Assembly: GCF_903946935.1 (NCBI RefSeq)
Contig: NZ_CAJAXH010000106.1
Coordinates: 1 to 36,481, forward strand
From: an uncultured Thiodictyon sp.
Lineage (GTDB): Bacteria; Pseudomonadota; Gammaproteobacteria; Chromatiales; Chromatiaceae
DNA: 36,481 nt
Direction: 5' to 3'
Below are positions 8,439 to 16,043 of the stretch, one piece after another. The translations under genes were made by a program, and so were the position numbers. How positions within the stretch are numbered: the stretch's first letter is position 1; each line of letters opens with the position of its first letter. The notes under the pieces are model-generated. The model searched no databases. It was not told the origin of the DNA and saw nothing but the letters and a program-made list of their open reading frames with translations.

Positions 8439-11400
8439 GTGGATACACAGATTTTGGCAGTCGGTCGTCGCGTGTTACACGCGCTGGCCTCGTTGGTGCC
8501 GCGGCGGGGCGCGGCTTCGGGGAAAAGGGATCTGCCCCCTTTTTCGCCCCCTTTTTCGATCGCTTTTCTGCCTTTTTCGCTGGCCTTATCCGTTCTGTGT
8601 ATATTCTATATTGGCGTCATGCCTAGCGCTGAAGCGGCTACTCAGCTACTGGATGGTTGGACGACCTCGCATACTCTGAGTGCGCATGGTGCGAACCCAA
8701 CGAGCGCCTCGCTATCCGTTGGCGATGGCACCACGACTGATATGGCGGGCGGATATCGAAACATCTATGTTGTCAAAGATAGTGGTAGCAATACTAGTAG
8801 TAATGTTACCAGTTCAGCCAGTCAAGGTTTTCTTACGCATAGTGAAGATGGAGCCGGACTTACTGCAGTTGGCGGATATTCGCTGATCACATGGGACGGA
8901 AATTCCGACGTTGCAGGCGTCGATCCATTCGGATTACGCAAAGGCGGCAGCACAGGCATTGACTTTGCCGGAGGATGCACCGGATCTGCCCAGCGATTTG
9001 CTTTTGGGTGGCAAAAGATTGGAGCTTATGACGCAACCGTCTTAATGACTGTTTATACTGGCTCAGGAGGGACTGCAGTTAGTTACTCAAAGAGCGCCGG
9101 TACAGGCGCATCCGGGACGATGATTTTTCCGTTTGCTTCCTTTGTCGGCGCGAACTTTAACGACGTCGGCGCAGTCACCCTGAAGATTACAACGGTTGGG
9201 TCTGCAGCGCCCTTCAATATTACCACCGCCATTACCTCCTGCTATCAAGATCATAGCGATGCACCCGACACTTATGGAACAACGCTAGGGGGCAGTGGTC
9301 CCTTCCATATTCCCTCTGCGAACCTGTATCTTGGCGCTGTGCAACCGGATGTTGAAAGCGACGGGCTACCTGGTGGGGATGCAACGGGAGATAATCTCGA
9401 TAACATAAACGACGAAGATGGTCTTGTGTCACTGACTGCAACAGGCTCCGGCGCCTCTTACACGATGACTGCGAATGTCAAGGTCAGTATTGCATCAGGC
9501 ACGGCAATGCTCTGCGGTTGGATCGATACCACTAACGAGACAGTTTTTTACGATGTTGGTTTAGGGGGAACAAAGAACGTCTGCGCCACCGTTGACTCGG
9601 CCAATGGGACGGTACAGACCATTGCGTTGTCGGGTTTCCAGGGGTTCGTGGTTGGCGCCAGCACTAAAACCTATGCCCGCTTCCGCGTCTGTACTAATGC
9701 GAATCATGAATGCGATACCCCTTATGGATTTGCCCCCGACGGCGAGGTGGAAGACTATGCGTTCACTTACAATACCAACACCACCAGCGCAGTCATAGGC
9801 AAGGTCGAAATCGATTCGCTGACATCCGATGCGGCCCTCAGCTCCTTGCTTGGCGCGGCCGATCCGACGGATGCGGCGGCCCTGTGGGCACTGCTTAATG
9901 GCCTGGATCCCGAACTGGCTGCGATGCTGAGGGATGCCGATGCCGCTACCCTGCAGGCCGCGTTGCTGCGGTTGCTCGACCCGAATCACGATGGCGTGGT
10001 GGCCCTGCTGCGCTGGGAGACGCTTGCTGAGAATGGCACCATCGGCTTTGATGTCGAGCGCCGTCAGCGAGATGGCGACTGGCAGCGTTTCAATGATCCA
10101 CTACTCCCCGGGTTGATCGTTGCCAGCGCGGGCGGCGACTATGCACTGCTCGATCCGGCTGCGGTGCCGGGTCAAACCCTGGAGTATCGGATCGTCGAGC
10201 AGGAGGCCGGGGGCAACCGCAACACCTATGGCCCCTACACCCTGACGATGGCGGCGGCGGGCGGCTCGGCAAGCGCTGCCAGCATCCGGGCCGCACTCGC
10301 GGCCAAGCGGGTTAGCGGCCGGCCCAACCAGGCGAGCGGGACGGCGCCCACCGAGTGGCATGGGCTCGGCCAGGGTTATATGGGCCATATCCGGGAGGCG
10401 AATGCGCCGCATGGGGCGTCGCGCCATGGGGCGCCGCGCCACGGGCGGCCAGCGCACACCTCGGCCCAGTCGACCCCGGCCAATTGGCTCTATACCGCTG
10501 GGACCGGCCTGTACCAACTCACCGCCACCGAGATCGCCGGCCTGACCGGCAATCCGGTGCGGCAGGTGCAGCAGATGCTCAAGACGGGAAATGCGTTCGC
10601 ATTGAGCCACGATGGCGCTCCGGCGCCCTGGTGTTATGACGCGGCGGCGGATGCGTTGCTCTTCAGCGCGCTGGATTTTCGTGACCTCTATTCGGACCAG
10701 GACGCCTTCCGGCTGTTTTCCGATCATCTGGAGGCGCGGACCATGGGTGTGAACAAGGCCGCTGCCCCGCGGGCTGGGGTGCCCGGGGAGGTCGCGACGG
10801 CCCGGGTTCATCTTGGGAAGGATGTGTATGCCAGGCCCGATCTCATCCGGGGTGACGTCAATGCCAATTATTGGTTCCAGGACTACCTCTACCCGAACCT
10901 GGCGAGCAAGGCGTCGCTCCAGCTCCCGCTCGTCCTGCCCGGGCTTGCGCCCGCCGCTGGTACCGCCAGCCTGGACATCCACTTGCACGGGATGACTGAC
11001 GTACTTCCTGGTAATGACCACAAGGTGACCGCCTCGCTGGGTGGTGCCGTGTTGGGTTCGGCGGAGTGGGACGGCTCGGCGCCGGCGACCCTGAGCGTCC
11101 AGTTGAGTTCGGCACAACTCGCCTTGGTGGCGTCCGGTACGCCATTGGTCCTCAAGTCGGCAAACCTGAACAGCATCCAATGGTATCAGTCGATCGACGC
11201 GACCTATCCACGGACCTTGCGGGCCGACTCGGGCCAACTACTGGTGCAGGGATTGACCGCTGGCCAGCATACCGTCAGCGGCTTTGCGGGCCCCGACATC
11301 CGGGTGGTGGAGGCTCCGGGTACGACTGCCGCCACCTGGTATGCCAATCGCACCATTGTGCAGGGGGCCGACGGCTGGCAGGTGAGCTTTAAGGCACCAC

Positions 11401-12545
11401 ACGCGGCCGACTTTCTGATTATCGATGGATCGACGATCAAGGCTCCCGCTGCCATCGTGGCGGAGGATGCAACAGCGCCCTTGCGCGATCCGAAGCGGCA
11501 GTCCGACTATCTGATCATCGCCCCCAAGGAATTGGGCCAGACCGCGGCGGCCTTGCAGACCTTGCGCGCGGGTCAGTTCAAGCGGGTCGATATCGCCTGG
11601 CTCCCGGATATCGAGCAGGAGTTCGGCAATGGGCGTCCAGGGATTGATGCGGTCGATGGGTTCCTCGAGTATGTCGCGACCAAGTGGCGGCGGGCACCCG
11701 ATACCGTGGTATTGCTCGGCCGTGGTACGACTGACCCGCGCGATCTGCTGGGCTTCGGTAACAGCCTGATCCCGGTGCCCATGGTGCTCACACCCTGGGG
11801 GCTGCTCCCCTCGGATTATCGCTATGCGGAGTCGGTCGGGGCTATCCGTTTTGCCCTTGGGCGAATTCCGGTGATCGACGAGACCGAGGGCCTGGCCTAT
11901 GTTGCTAAACTCCAGGCTGCCGAGGCGGTGTCCCTTGGTAGCGCGGCCAATACGGCGGTCGTGGTGGCCGACAATCCGGACAAGGGTGGCGATTTTCATC
12001 TGAATGCCGACCTGTTGACTACTGAGCTGCAGGGTGGCGGCTATACGGTACGGCGGTTCTACCGTTGCCTGGCGGGCGAGCTCCACCCGGCGTGCGCCAA
12101 TGTACGTGCCGCGTTGACGCAGAGCAGCACCTGGATGACACCACTGTTGAGCTATGAGGGGCATAGCTCGTTGACCCAGCTCGGCGGCAGCGGCGAGAAT
12201 TTCCTGCTGAACACCGATGTGGCGGGACTCAGTAACAGTGTCCAGCCGATATTCACGGCGATGACCTGTCTGGTCGGCGGTAACTTCTCGCCGCAGTATC
12301 GCTCCCTGGCCGAGACCTTGGTGTTGCGTCCCGGTGGCGGAGCCATTGCCGCACTGGCGCCCAGTGGCCAGTCGGTGGACGGAGACGCCAGCGTGCTTGG
12401 CCTGCGCTTTGCCGACTCACTGGTGGCCGGTGCCACACTGGGAGAGGCGACACGCGACGCGTTGAATGCCAGTCGCGGTCAGATCACGCCGTTCATCGGT
12501 CAGATCTATCAGGTGACCGGCGATCCTGCGGTGCGCTTGCCCTAG
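8439..12545 (+). CDS. Exported C25 (gingipain-like) cysteine protease with GEVEDY domain
   Basis: The 1368-residue product starts at a GTG preceded by AGGGGGGT. A long N-region leads to a hydrophobic stretch (FLPFSLALSVLCIFYIGV) and a likely signal cleavage after AEAA (near residue 67). Residues about 270-440 match the GEVEDY domain of surface proteins (DAPDTYGTTL at the start, PDGEVEDYAFTYN at the end). About 520-605 resemble an Fn3-like sheet (LLRWETLAENGTIGFDVERR). About 1020-1368 are a Peptidase_C25 caspase fold with His1242 (SYEGHSS) and Cys1277 (AMTCLVG), 35 apart, ending GDPAVRLP. No T9SS or PEP-CTERM sorting tail is present. GC content is clearly lower before about 9800 than after. 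It is followed by the peptide gene at 12720; its substrate is unknown. Confidence 0.88.
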   Translation: MDTQILAVGRRVLHALASLVPRRGAASGKRDLPPFSPPFSIAFLPFSLALSVLCIFYIGVMPSAEAATQLLDGWTTSHTLSAHGANPTSASLSVGDGTTTDMAGGYRNIYVVKDSGSNTSSNVTSSASQGFLTHSEDGAGLTAVGGYSLITWDGNSDVAGVDPFGLRKGGSTGIDFAGGCTGSAQRFAFGWQKIGAYDATVLMTVYTGSGGTAVSYSKSAGTGASGTMIFPFASFVGANFNDVGAVTLKITTVGSAAPFNITTAITSCYQDHSDAPDTYGTTLGGSGPFHIPSANLYLGAVQPDVESDGLPGGDATGDNLDNINDEDGLVSLTATGSGASYTMTANVKVSIASGTAMLCGWIDTTNETVFYDVGLGGTKNVCATVDSANGTVQTIALSGFQGFVVGASTKTYARFRVCTNANHECDTPYGFAPDGEVEDYAFTYNTNTTSAVIGKVEIDSLTSDAALSSLLGAADPTDAAALWALLNGLDPELAAMLRDADAATLQAALLRLLDPNHDGVVALLRWETLAENGTIGFDVERRQRDGDWQRFNDPLLPGLIVASAGGDYALLDPAAVPGQTLEYRIVEQEAGGNRNTYGPYTLTMAAAGGSASAASIRAALAAKRVSGRPNQASGTAPTEWHGLGQGYMGHIREANAPHGASRHGAPRHGRPAHTSAQSTPANWLYTAGTGLYQLTATEIAGLTGNPVRQVQQMLKTGNAFALSHDGAPAPWCYDAAADALLFSALDFRDLYSDQDAFRLFSDHLEARTMGVNKAAAPRAGVPGEVATARVHLGKDVYARPDLIRGDVNANYWFQDYLYPNLASKASLQLPLVLPGLAPAAGTASLDIHLHGMTDVLPGNDHKVTASLGGAVLGSAEWDGSAPATLSVQLSSAQLALVASGTPLVLKSANLNSIQWYQSIDATYPRTLRADSGQLLVQGLTAGQHTVSGFAGPDIRVVEAPGTTAATWYANRTIVQGADGWQVSFKAPHAADFLIIDGSTIKAPAAIVAEDATAPLRDPKRQSDYLIIAPKELGQTAAALQTLRAGQFKRVDIAWLPDIEQEFGNGRPGIDAVDGFLEYVATKWRRAPDTVVLLGRGTTDPRDLLGFGNSLIPVPMVLTPWGLLPSDYRYAESVGAIRFALGRIPVIDETEGLAYVAKLQAAEAVSLGSAANTAVVVADNPDKGGDFHLNADLLTTELQGGGYTVRRFYRCLAGELHPACANVRAALTQSSTWMTPLLSYEGHSSLTQLGGSGENFLLNTDVAGLSNSVQPIFTAMTCLVGGNFSPQYRSLAETLVLRPGGGAIAALAPSGQSVDGDASVLGLRFADSLVAGATLGEATRDALNASRGQITPFIGQIYQVTGDPAVRLP

Positions 12546-12719
12546 GTCCGGTTGGCCAGAGATAGTGTCACAAGGAGGTGACTGCAACTGGCGCGGCCGA
12601 TTATCGATGTTTCTCCTCCCCCGTGGCTGGTTTCGGGGGAATGAGAATTAGCTGGCTTCCCAACATTAGGCCGGCAGACGCATTGACTCCGGTCTAATTA
12701 ACCTTTTGTAGGTAAACAG
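12546..12719 (+). other. Leader between protease and peptide gene
   Basis: AAGGAGGTGA at 12572-12581 is a perfect complement of the 16S rRNA 3' tail, yet no ATG/GTG/TTG stands at the right distance. A hairpin TCCCCCG...CGGGGGA lies near 12615-12640 and lacks a T-run. TTGACT at 12683 resembles a -35 box, but any matching -10 would overlap the next ribosome site. Whether the peptide has its own promoter is undecided. Confidence 0.4.
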
Positions 12720-12899
12720 ATGAACGAAATTCCCGGCAATGCGGTTACCGCCAATACCCCCAAGAAGCGCTACGAGTCGCCGCAATTTTTGAGTATGGAG
12801 CCTCTGGAGGCCTTTGCGACGGGGTGTGCGGACAGTAACGAGCAGAGCGGACCGGGTAAGACCAGTTGGCTGGCTTGTCTGACTCCCTTGGGCTCCTGA
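12720..12899 (+). CDS. Candidate RiPP precursor peptide (59 aa)
   Basis: This small gene encodes 59 residues. The N-terminal part has KKRYESPQFLSMEPLEAFAT (15-34), in which Tyr18-x-x-Pro21-x-Phe23 matches the YxxPx(L/F) leader motif read by PqqD-type recognition domains in lasso peptide systems. Then comes a Gly/Ser-rich core with Cys36 and Cys53 that ends CLTPLGS, so the last residue is Ser. TAGGT precedes the ATG weakly. Its neighbours are an HprK-like kinase, a PqqD-like protein and a radical SAM enzyme, the kind of company precursor peptides keep. The leader/core border is not obvious; after Ala33-Thr34 or Gly35 is a guess. It could instead be a short unmodified peptide. Confidence 0.7.
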   Translation: MNEIPGNAVTANTPKKRYESPQFLSMEPLEAFATGCADSNEQSGPGKTSWLACLTPLGS

Positions 12900-13060
12900 C
12901 CGTGTCGATCCCAGCGCAATTCGGTGGCGACGAATCCTCGAGCGGTGCCCGGGCGCCGGCGATAGGCAGTGCTGGGGATCGGGCCATTAGTGCCTCGACC
13001 AAGCTGGCGGGGCTACAGTGCCCGTGGGGAGCGGATCGTCGCGTCGTGGCGTTTCAGACG

Positions 13061-13903
13061 ATGCGCTTTCAATTCACCGGGCTCGATGCCCGGCAGGTCG
13101 AGGTCGTCGACCGGCGCTTCGGGCGTTTTGTCGTCCCGGATGAAGATACCCGCAGAGACATTGAATGCCAGTGCTGGCGCGGCGTACCCGAGGTGGTGCC
13201 GCTCGCCTTGCTGGCCAACCGCAATGACGAATATCAGCCGCGGGTAGAGTACAGCGCGGACGCCTTGGTGGTGCGCGGATATAACTTTACGGCCAGTCTG
13301 GACCTGGCGGTTAGCCAAGCGCATGCGCACCTATGTACGGCCGGGCAGAATCAGCTTCCGGAAACGGATGTCTTCGACAACTATCTGCGTCTGGCCGCCG
13401 CCTACGTGGCCCTGGCGCGCGGCGGTCTGTTACTGCATAGCGCGGGGGTAGTGATCGACGGCCGCGCCTGGCTCGCGCTCGGACGCTCGAGTGCCGGCAA
13501 GAGTACCTTTGCCCGGGCAGCCTTGGCGGCCGGGCTCCCGATACTCAGCGACGACATCAATATCGTCCTGCCCGCGGCCGGCGGCGGCTTCGCGGCCGGT
13601 CCGGTTCCGCTGACCGGCGACCTGCGCGACCAGTGCCCTCAAGACCCGCACGCCAGCTATCCGGTCGGCGGTCTGCTGTGGCTGCATCAAGGCGCGGCGC
13701 CGGCGGTATCGCCCATGGCCGACGGCGAGCGGGTGGCGCGGGTGTTGGCGTGCGCGCTGGCGGTGAACGCCGATCCCTATCGAGTGGAGGCGGCGCTCGG
13801 TGTCATCGATGACCTGCTCGGGCAATTGCCCATGCGGGTGCTGAGTTTCCGCCGGGACGAGGGCTTTGAGGCCCTGATCCCCCTTATTGAAGAGATTGTG
13901 TAA
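13061..13903 (+). CDS. HprK-related (HPr kinase/phosphorylase-like) kinase
   Basis: From the ATG at 13061 the product has 280 residues, starting MRFQFTGLDARQVEVVDRRF. A Walker A loop GRSSAGKST lies at 141-149, preceded by LLLHSAGVVIDGRAWLAL and followed by LPILSDDINIV, the layout of HprK-like kinase domains found beside RiPP genes. In paeninodin-type lasso loci such kinases phosphorylate the C-terminal Ser of the precursor. The frame is open upstream, and GTG at 12902, three bases after the peptide gene's stop, would add 53 residues without family character; neither start has a good ribosome site. The stop overlaps the next ATG by one base (TAATG), so it is coupled to the PqqD-like gene. Confidence 0.85.
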   Translation: MRFQFTGLDARQVEVVDRRFGRFVVPDEDTRRDIECQCWRGVPEVVPLALLANRNDEYQPRVEYSADALVVRGYNFTASLDLAVSQAHAHLCTAGQNQLPETDVFDNYLRLAAAYVALARGGLLLHSAGVVIDGRAWLALGRSSAGKSTFARAALAAGLPILSDDINIVLPAAGGGFAAGPVPLTGDLRDQCPQDPHASYPVGGLLWLHQGAAPAVSPMADGERVARVLACALAVNADPYRVEAALGVIDDLLGQLPMRVLSFRRDEGFEALIPLIEEIV

Positions 13904-14178
13904 TGTCAGAAGAGACCAATCCAGACACGCTGGCGCTGCACCCCGATCTGGTGTTCCGGGCGGCCGGAGATGAGGGGGTCGCCGTGGATCAGCGCAAGTC
14001 AGAGATCCTGGTGGTCAACGGGCTCGGCCTGCGGGTGATGCAACTGGTGCGGGCGCATGGCTCGCGGCAGGCCGTGCTCACGGCGCTGCTGGCTGAATAT
14101 GAAGCACCGGCCGAGCGCATCGCCGCCGATCTGGATGCCTTTCTGGACGAGATGCGCCAGCGCGATCTGCTCTGCTGA
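13903..14178 (+). CDS. PqqD-family peptide-binding protein
   Basis: The 91-residue product fits the PqqD fold: LHPDLVFRAAGDEGVAVDQRKSE..., then ILVVNGLGLRVMQLV, then a C-terminal helical half that ends DLDAFLDEMRQRDLLC. PqqD-like RiPP recognition elements bind leader peptides and hand them to modifying enzymes, here most likely the radical SAM protein two positions on. The start overlaps the kinase stop by one base. A palindromic element follows 17 bases after the stop, separating it from the radical SAM gene by 230 bases. Confidence 0.88.
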   Translation: MSEETNPDTLALHPDLVFRAAGDEGVAVDQRKSEILVVNGLGLRVMQLVRAHGSRQAVLTALLAEYEAPAERIAADLDAFLDEMRQRDLLC

Positions 14179-14195
14179 GTGCCGTAGCCAGTCGC

Positions 14196-14319
14196 GGCCT
14201 CGATCAAGATTCCGGCCACTTGGGTTCGCCCGGTGCGTAGTCAGGCCATCTTGGCCTGACAGCGTCAGGGCTGGAAGCCCTGACTACGCACGCCGCTGGC
14301 CGGGATTATGATCCAGGCC
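14196..14319. repeat. Nested palindromic element, copy B (124 bp)
   Basis: Same structure and length as 3309-3432. I see two differences: CACCGTC versus CAGCGTC at the centre and ATCGAGGCC versus ATCCAGGCC in the last arm. It sits inside the RiPP-like gene series, between the PqqD-like and radical SAM genes. The remaining bases to 14408 hold a short GGCCCCTTGGCC hairpin. Confidence 0.9.
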
Positions 14320-14408
14320 GCGACGAACCTTCGCCAAGGATGGTTCCGCGGTAGCGGCCCCTTGGCCGCGACCAATGCCAGACTACCGATCGATGGCTGA
14401 GTGTCGCT

Positions 14409-15458
14409 ATGTACCATACAGTAATCCAGGAGCGTATCCGCCGCCTGCACCTGCTGCACAGCGTGATGCTGGAGCTGACCTATCGCTGCAATCTCAATTG
14501 CTTCTATTGCTATAACGACCCGGAAGCGGCCGGCACGCCGCTGTCGGTCGATCAGTATTTGCGCCTGTTCGACGACCTGGAGTCCATGCAGGTCTTGTTC
14601 CTCTCCTTCACCGGCGGCGAGCCGCTGGCCCACCCGCAGTTTTTCGAGTTGGCCGGTGCGGCGCGTCGCCGCGGTTTTGCGATCCGGGTCAAGTCTAACG
14701 GCCATGCCATTCGCGGTGAGGTGGCGCGGCGTCTGCGCGACGAGGTGAATCCCATGGCGGTGGAGATGAGCCTGCATGGGGCGACCGCGTCGGTCCATGA
14801 TCGGCAGACCCGGGTGCCGGGGAGCTTCGAGCGGTTGCTGGAAAACCTGACGCAGATGCAGCAACTCGGTCTGCGTCCGTCATTCGTCAGCACCCTGACT
14901 GCCTGGAACGCCCCTGAGATCGAGGCGATGTATGCCCTGGCCGACCGGTTCGGGGTACGTCTGCGTTGGCAAGGTCCGGTCAGCCCGCGTCAGAATGGCG
15001 ACCGCGAGCCGCTGACGATCCAGCCATCGGCCGTGGACTGGGAGCGGGTCCGGGCGATCGCTGAGGGCCGCCGGGCATCGGCCGCTGTACCCGCGGCGAA
15101 CCCGCTGGAGGGGGCGACCAAGCCTCCCGCCACGGATGAGGATCGGCCGCACTGTGGCATCGGCACCCAGGAGGTGCTGGTGGACCCCTTTGGCAATGTC
15201 TATCCCTGCGTACAGGTGCGCTGGTCGGCGGGCAATCTGCATCGGCAACCGATCCGGGCGATCTGGGAGCAGGCCACGGCCTTCGGCGACGCGCGCCGGT
15301 TGTCGGTGGCGACGGCCAAGCGCTTCGCGGGCCAGCGGCCCACCCAATTCGGCGCACCCATCTTCTGCCCGGGGGTCGAGCTCACCTATTTAGGCGAGCG
15401 GGGCCAACGAACCGACATCCCGCTCAATGATTGGCGCAAGTCGTCGCCTCTTCGATGA
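14409..15458 (+). CDS. Radical SAM enzyme with Twitch/SPASM-type C-terminus
   Basis: The 349-residue enzyme has the [4Fe-4S]-SAM motif C27-x3-C31-x2-C34 in LTYRCNLNCFYCYND, and FTGGEPLAHPQF as the SAM-binding GGE motif. The C-terminal region has C249-x12-G-x4-C267 (CGIGTQEVLVDPFGNVYPC), the exact spacing of a SPASM/Twitch auxiliary cluster, followed by GNLHRQPIRAIW and one more Cys, C320 (IFCPGVEL). So one auxiliary cluster is likely rather than two. Such enzymes install C-C or thioether links or epimerise residues in peptides. The ATG at 14409 lacks a clear ribosome site. Its stop overlaps the next gene (ATGA). The likely substrate is the 59-residue peptide (inference from context). Confidence 0.9.
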   Translation: MYHTVIQERIRRLHLLHSVMLELTYRCNLNCFYCYNDPEAAGTPLSVDQYLRLFDDLESMQVLFLSFTGGEPLAHPQFFELAGAARRRGFAIRVKSNGHAIRGEVARRLRDEVNPMAVEMSLHGATASVHDRQTRVPGSFERLLENLTQMQQLGLRPSFVSTLTAWNAPEIEAMYALADRFGVRLRWQGPVSPRQNGDREPLTIQPSAVDWERVRAIAEGRRASAAVPAANPLEGATKPPATDEDRPHCGIGTQEVLVDPFGNVYPCVQVRWSAGNLHRQPIRAIWEQATAFGDARRLSVATAKRFAGQRPTQFGAPIFCPGVELTYLGERGQRTDIPLNDWRKSSPLR

Positions 15459-15943
15459 TGCATTCCCGATTGGAGGTCCTGCGCGATCTGGCAGGCGACC
15501 ATGCGCTGCCCCTGAGGGTCCGCGGTACCTGCATGGCCCCCTTGGTACGCGATGGTGCGCTGGTGGTGCTGGCAGGGCCGAAAAGGGTCTATTGGCCCGG
15601 CGATGTGGTGGTCCGCGGGGGTACGCCTGGGTTGCTGATCCATCGCGTGATCGGTGTCTACTGGCGCGCCGGTCGCCTCCACTATCTCACCCAAGGCGAT
15701 GCGGCAGCGCATCCGGACGCTGCCGTGACTGCGTGCCAGATCCTGGGGCCGGTGCGGGGCGGCGATTGCTCGGGCCAGTTGGTCCGGGTGCCGTTGCGGC
15801 ATCGGTGCTGGGCCTTATGGCGATTTGGGCGCTTCATGGCGGCGCGTCTCGGCCGGGAGCGGCCTTGGCCGCGATGGGGGCGGGTGGGAGCGGCTTCAGC
15901 CGCGACGAGGCCATGGCAGTCGGTTGGGTGGGGTCGCGGCTGA
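15455..15943 (+). CDS. S24/S26-like peptidase-fold protein with Cys for Ser
   Basis: The start ATG (15455) overlaps the radical SAM stop as ATGA. VRGTCMAPLVRDGALVVL fits the signal-peptidase box GxSMxP, but the nucleophile position is Cys26. PGDVVV and LIHRVIGV supply a His63 like the His of ER/SipW-type signal peptidases, and TQGDAAAHPD supplies Asp82/Asp88. There is no clear membrane anchor. It may be a leader peptidase or an inactive fold. The last 20 residues (GAASAATRPW...) are read from the hairpin repeat at 15883-15956, whose right arm contains the stop TGA at 15941. The original C-terminus is therefore probably lost or replaced. 162 residues. Confidence 0.78.
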   Translation: MMHSRLEVLRDLAGDHALPLRVRGTCMAPLVRDGALVVLAGPKRVYWPGDVVVRGGTPGLLIHRVIGVYWRAGRLHYLTQGDAAAHPDAAVTACQILGPVRGGDCSGQLVRVPLRHRCWALWRFGRFMAARLGRERPWPRWGRVGAASAATRPWQSVGWGRG

Positions 15944-15956
15944 AGCCGCTCCCACC
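15883..15956. repeat. GGAGCGGCTTCAGCC-family hairpin (24-bp perfect arms)
   Basis: Arms 15883-15906 and 15933-15956 are exact reverse complements (GGTGGGAGCGGCTTCAGCCG plus CGAC). The repeat lies within the end of the S26-like gene and supplies its stop codon. Confidence 0.9.
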
Positions 15957-16043
15957 GGGGCCCGGCGCGACTTTCACGCTCAAGCCTCCAACGATGACCA
16001 AGGCCGCGGGGTACGTGAGATGGATGATGGAAGGGGCGGGGTG

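Noticed and set aside
11238-12164. 308-residue minus-strand frame
   Set aside because: It is a shadow of the C25 protease domain, whose His/Cys motifs are clear on the plus strand.
12683-12711. Promoter (TTGACT) for the peptide gene
   Set aside because: The only -10 at correct spacing (TTGTAG) is poor and would place the transcript start at the ribosome site.
12902-13060. N-terminal extension of the HprK-like kinase from GTG 12902
   Set aside because: The extra 53 residues have no family character and the GTG has no ribosome site; kept only as an alternative start.
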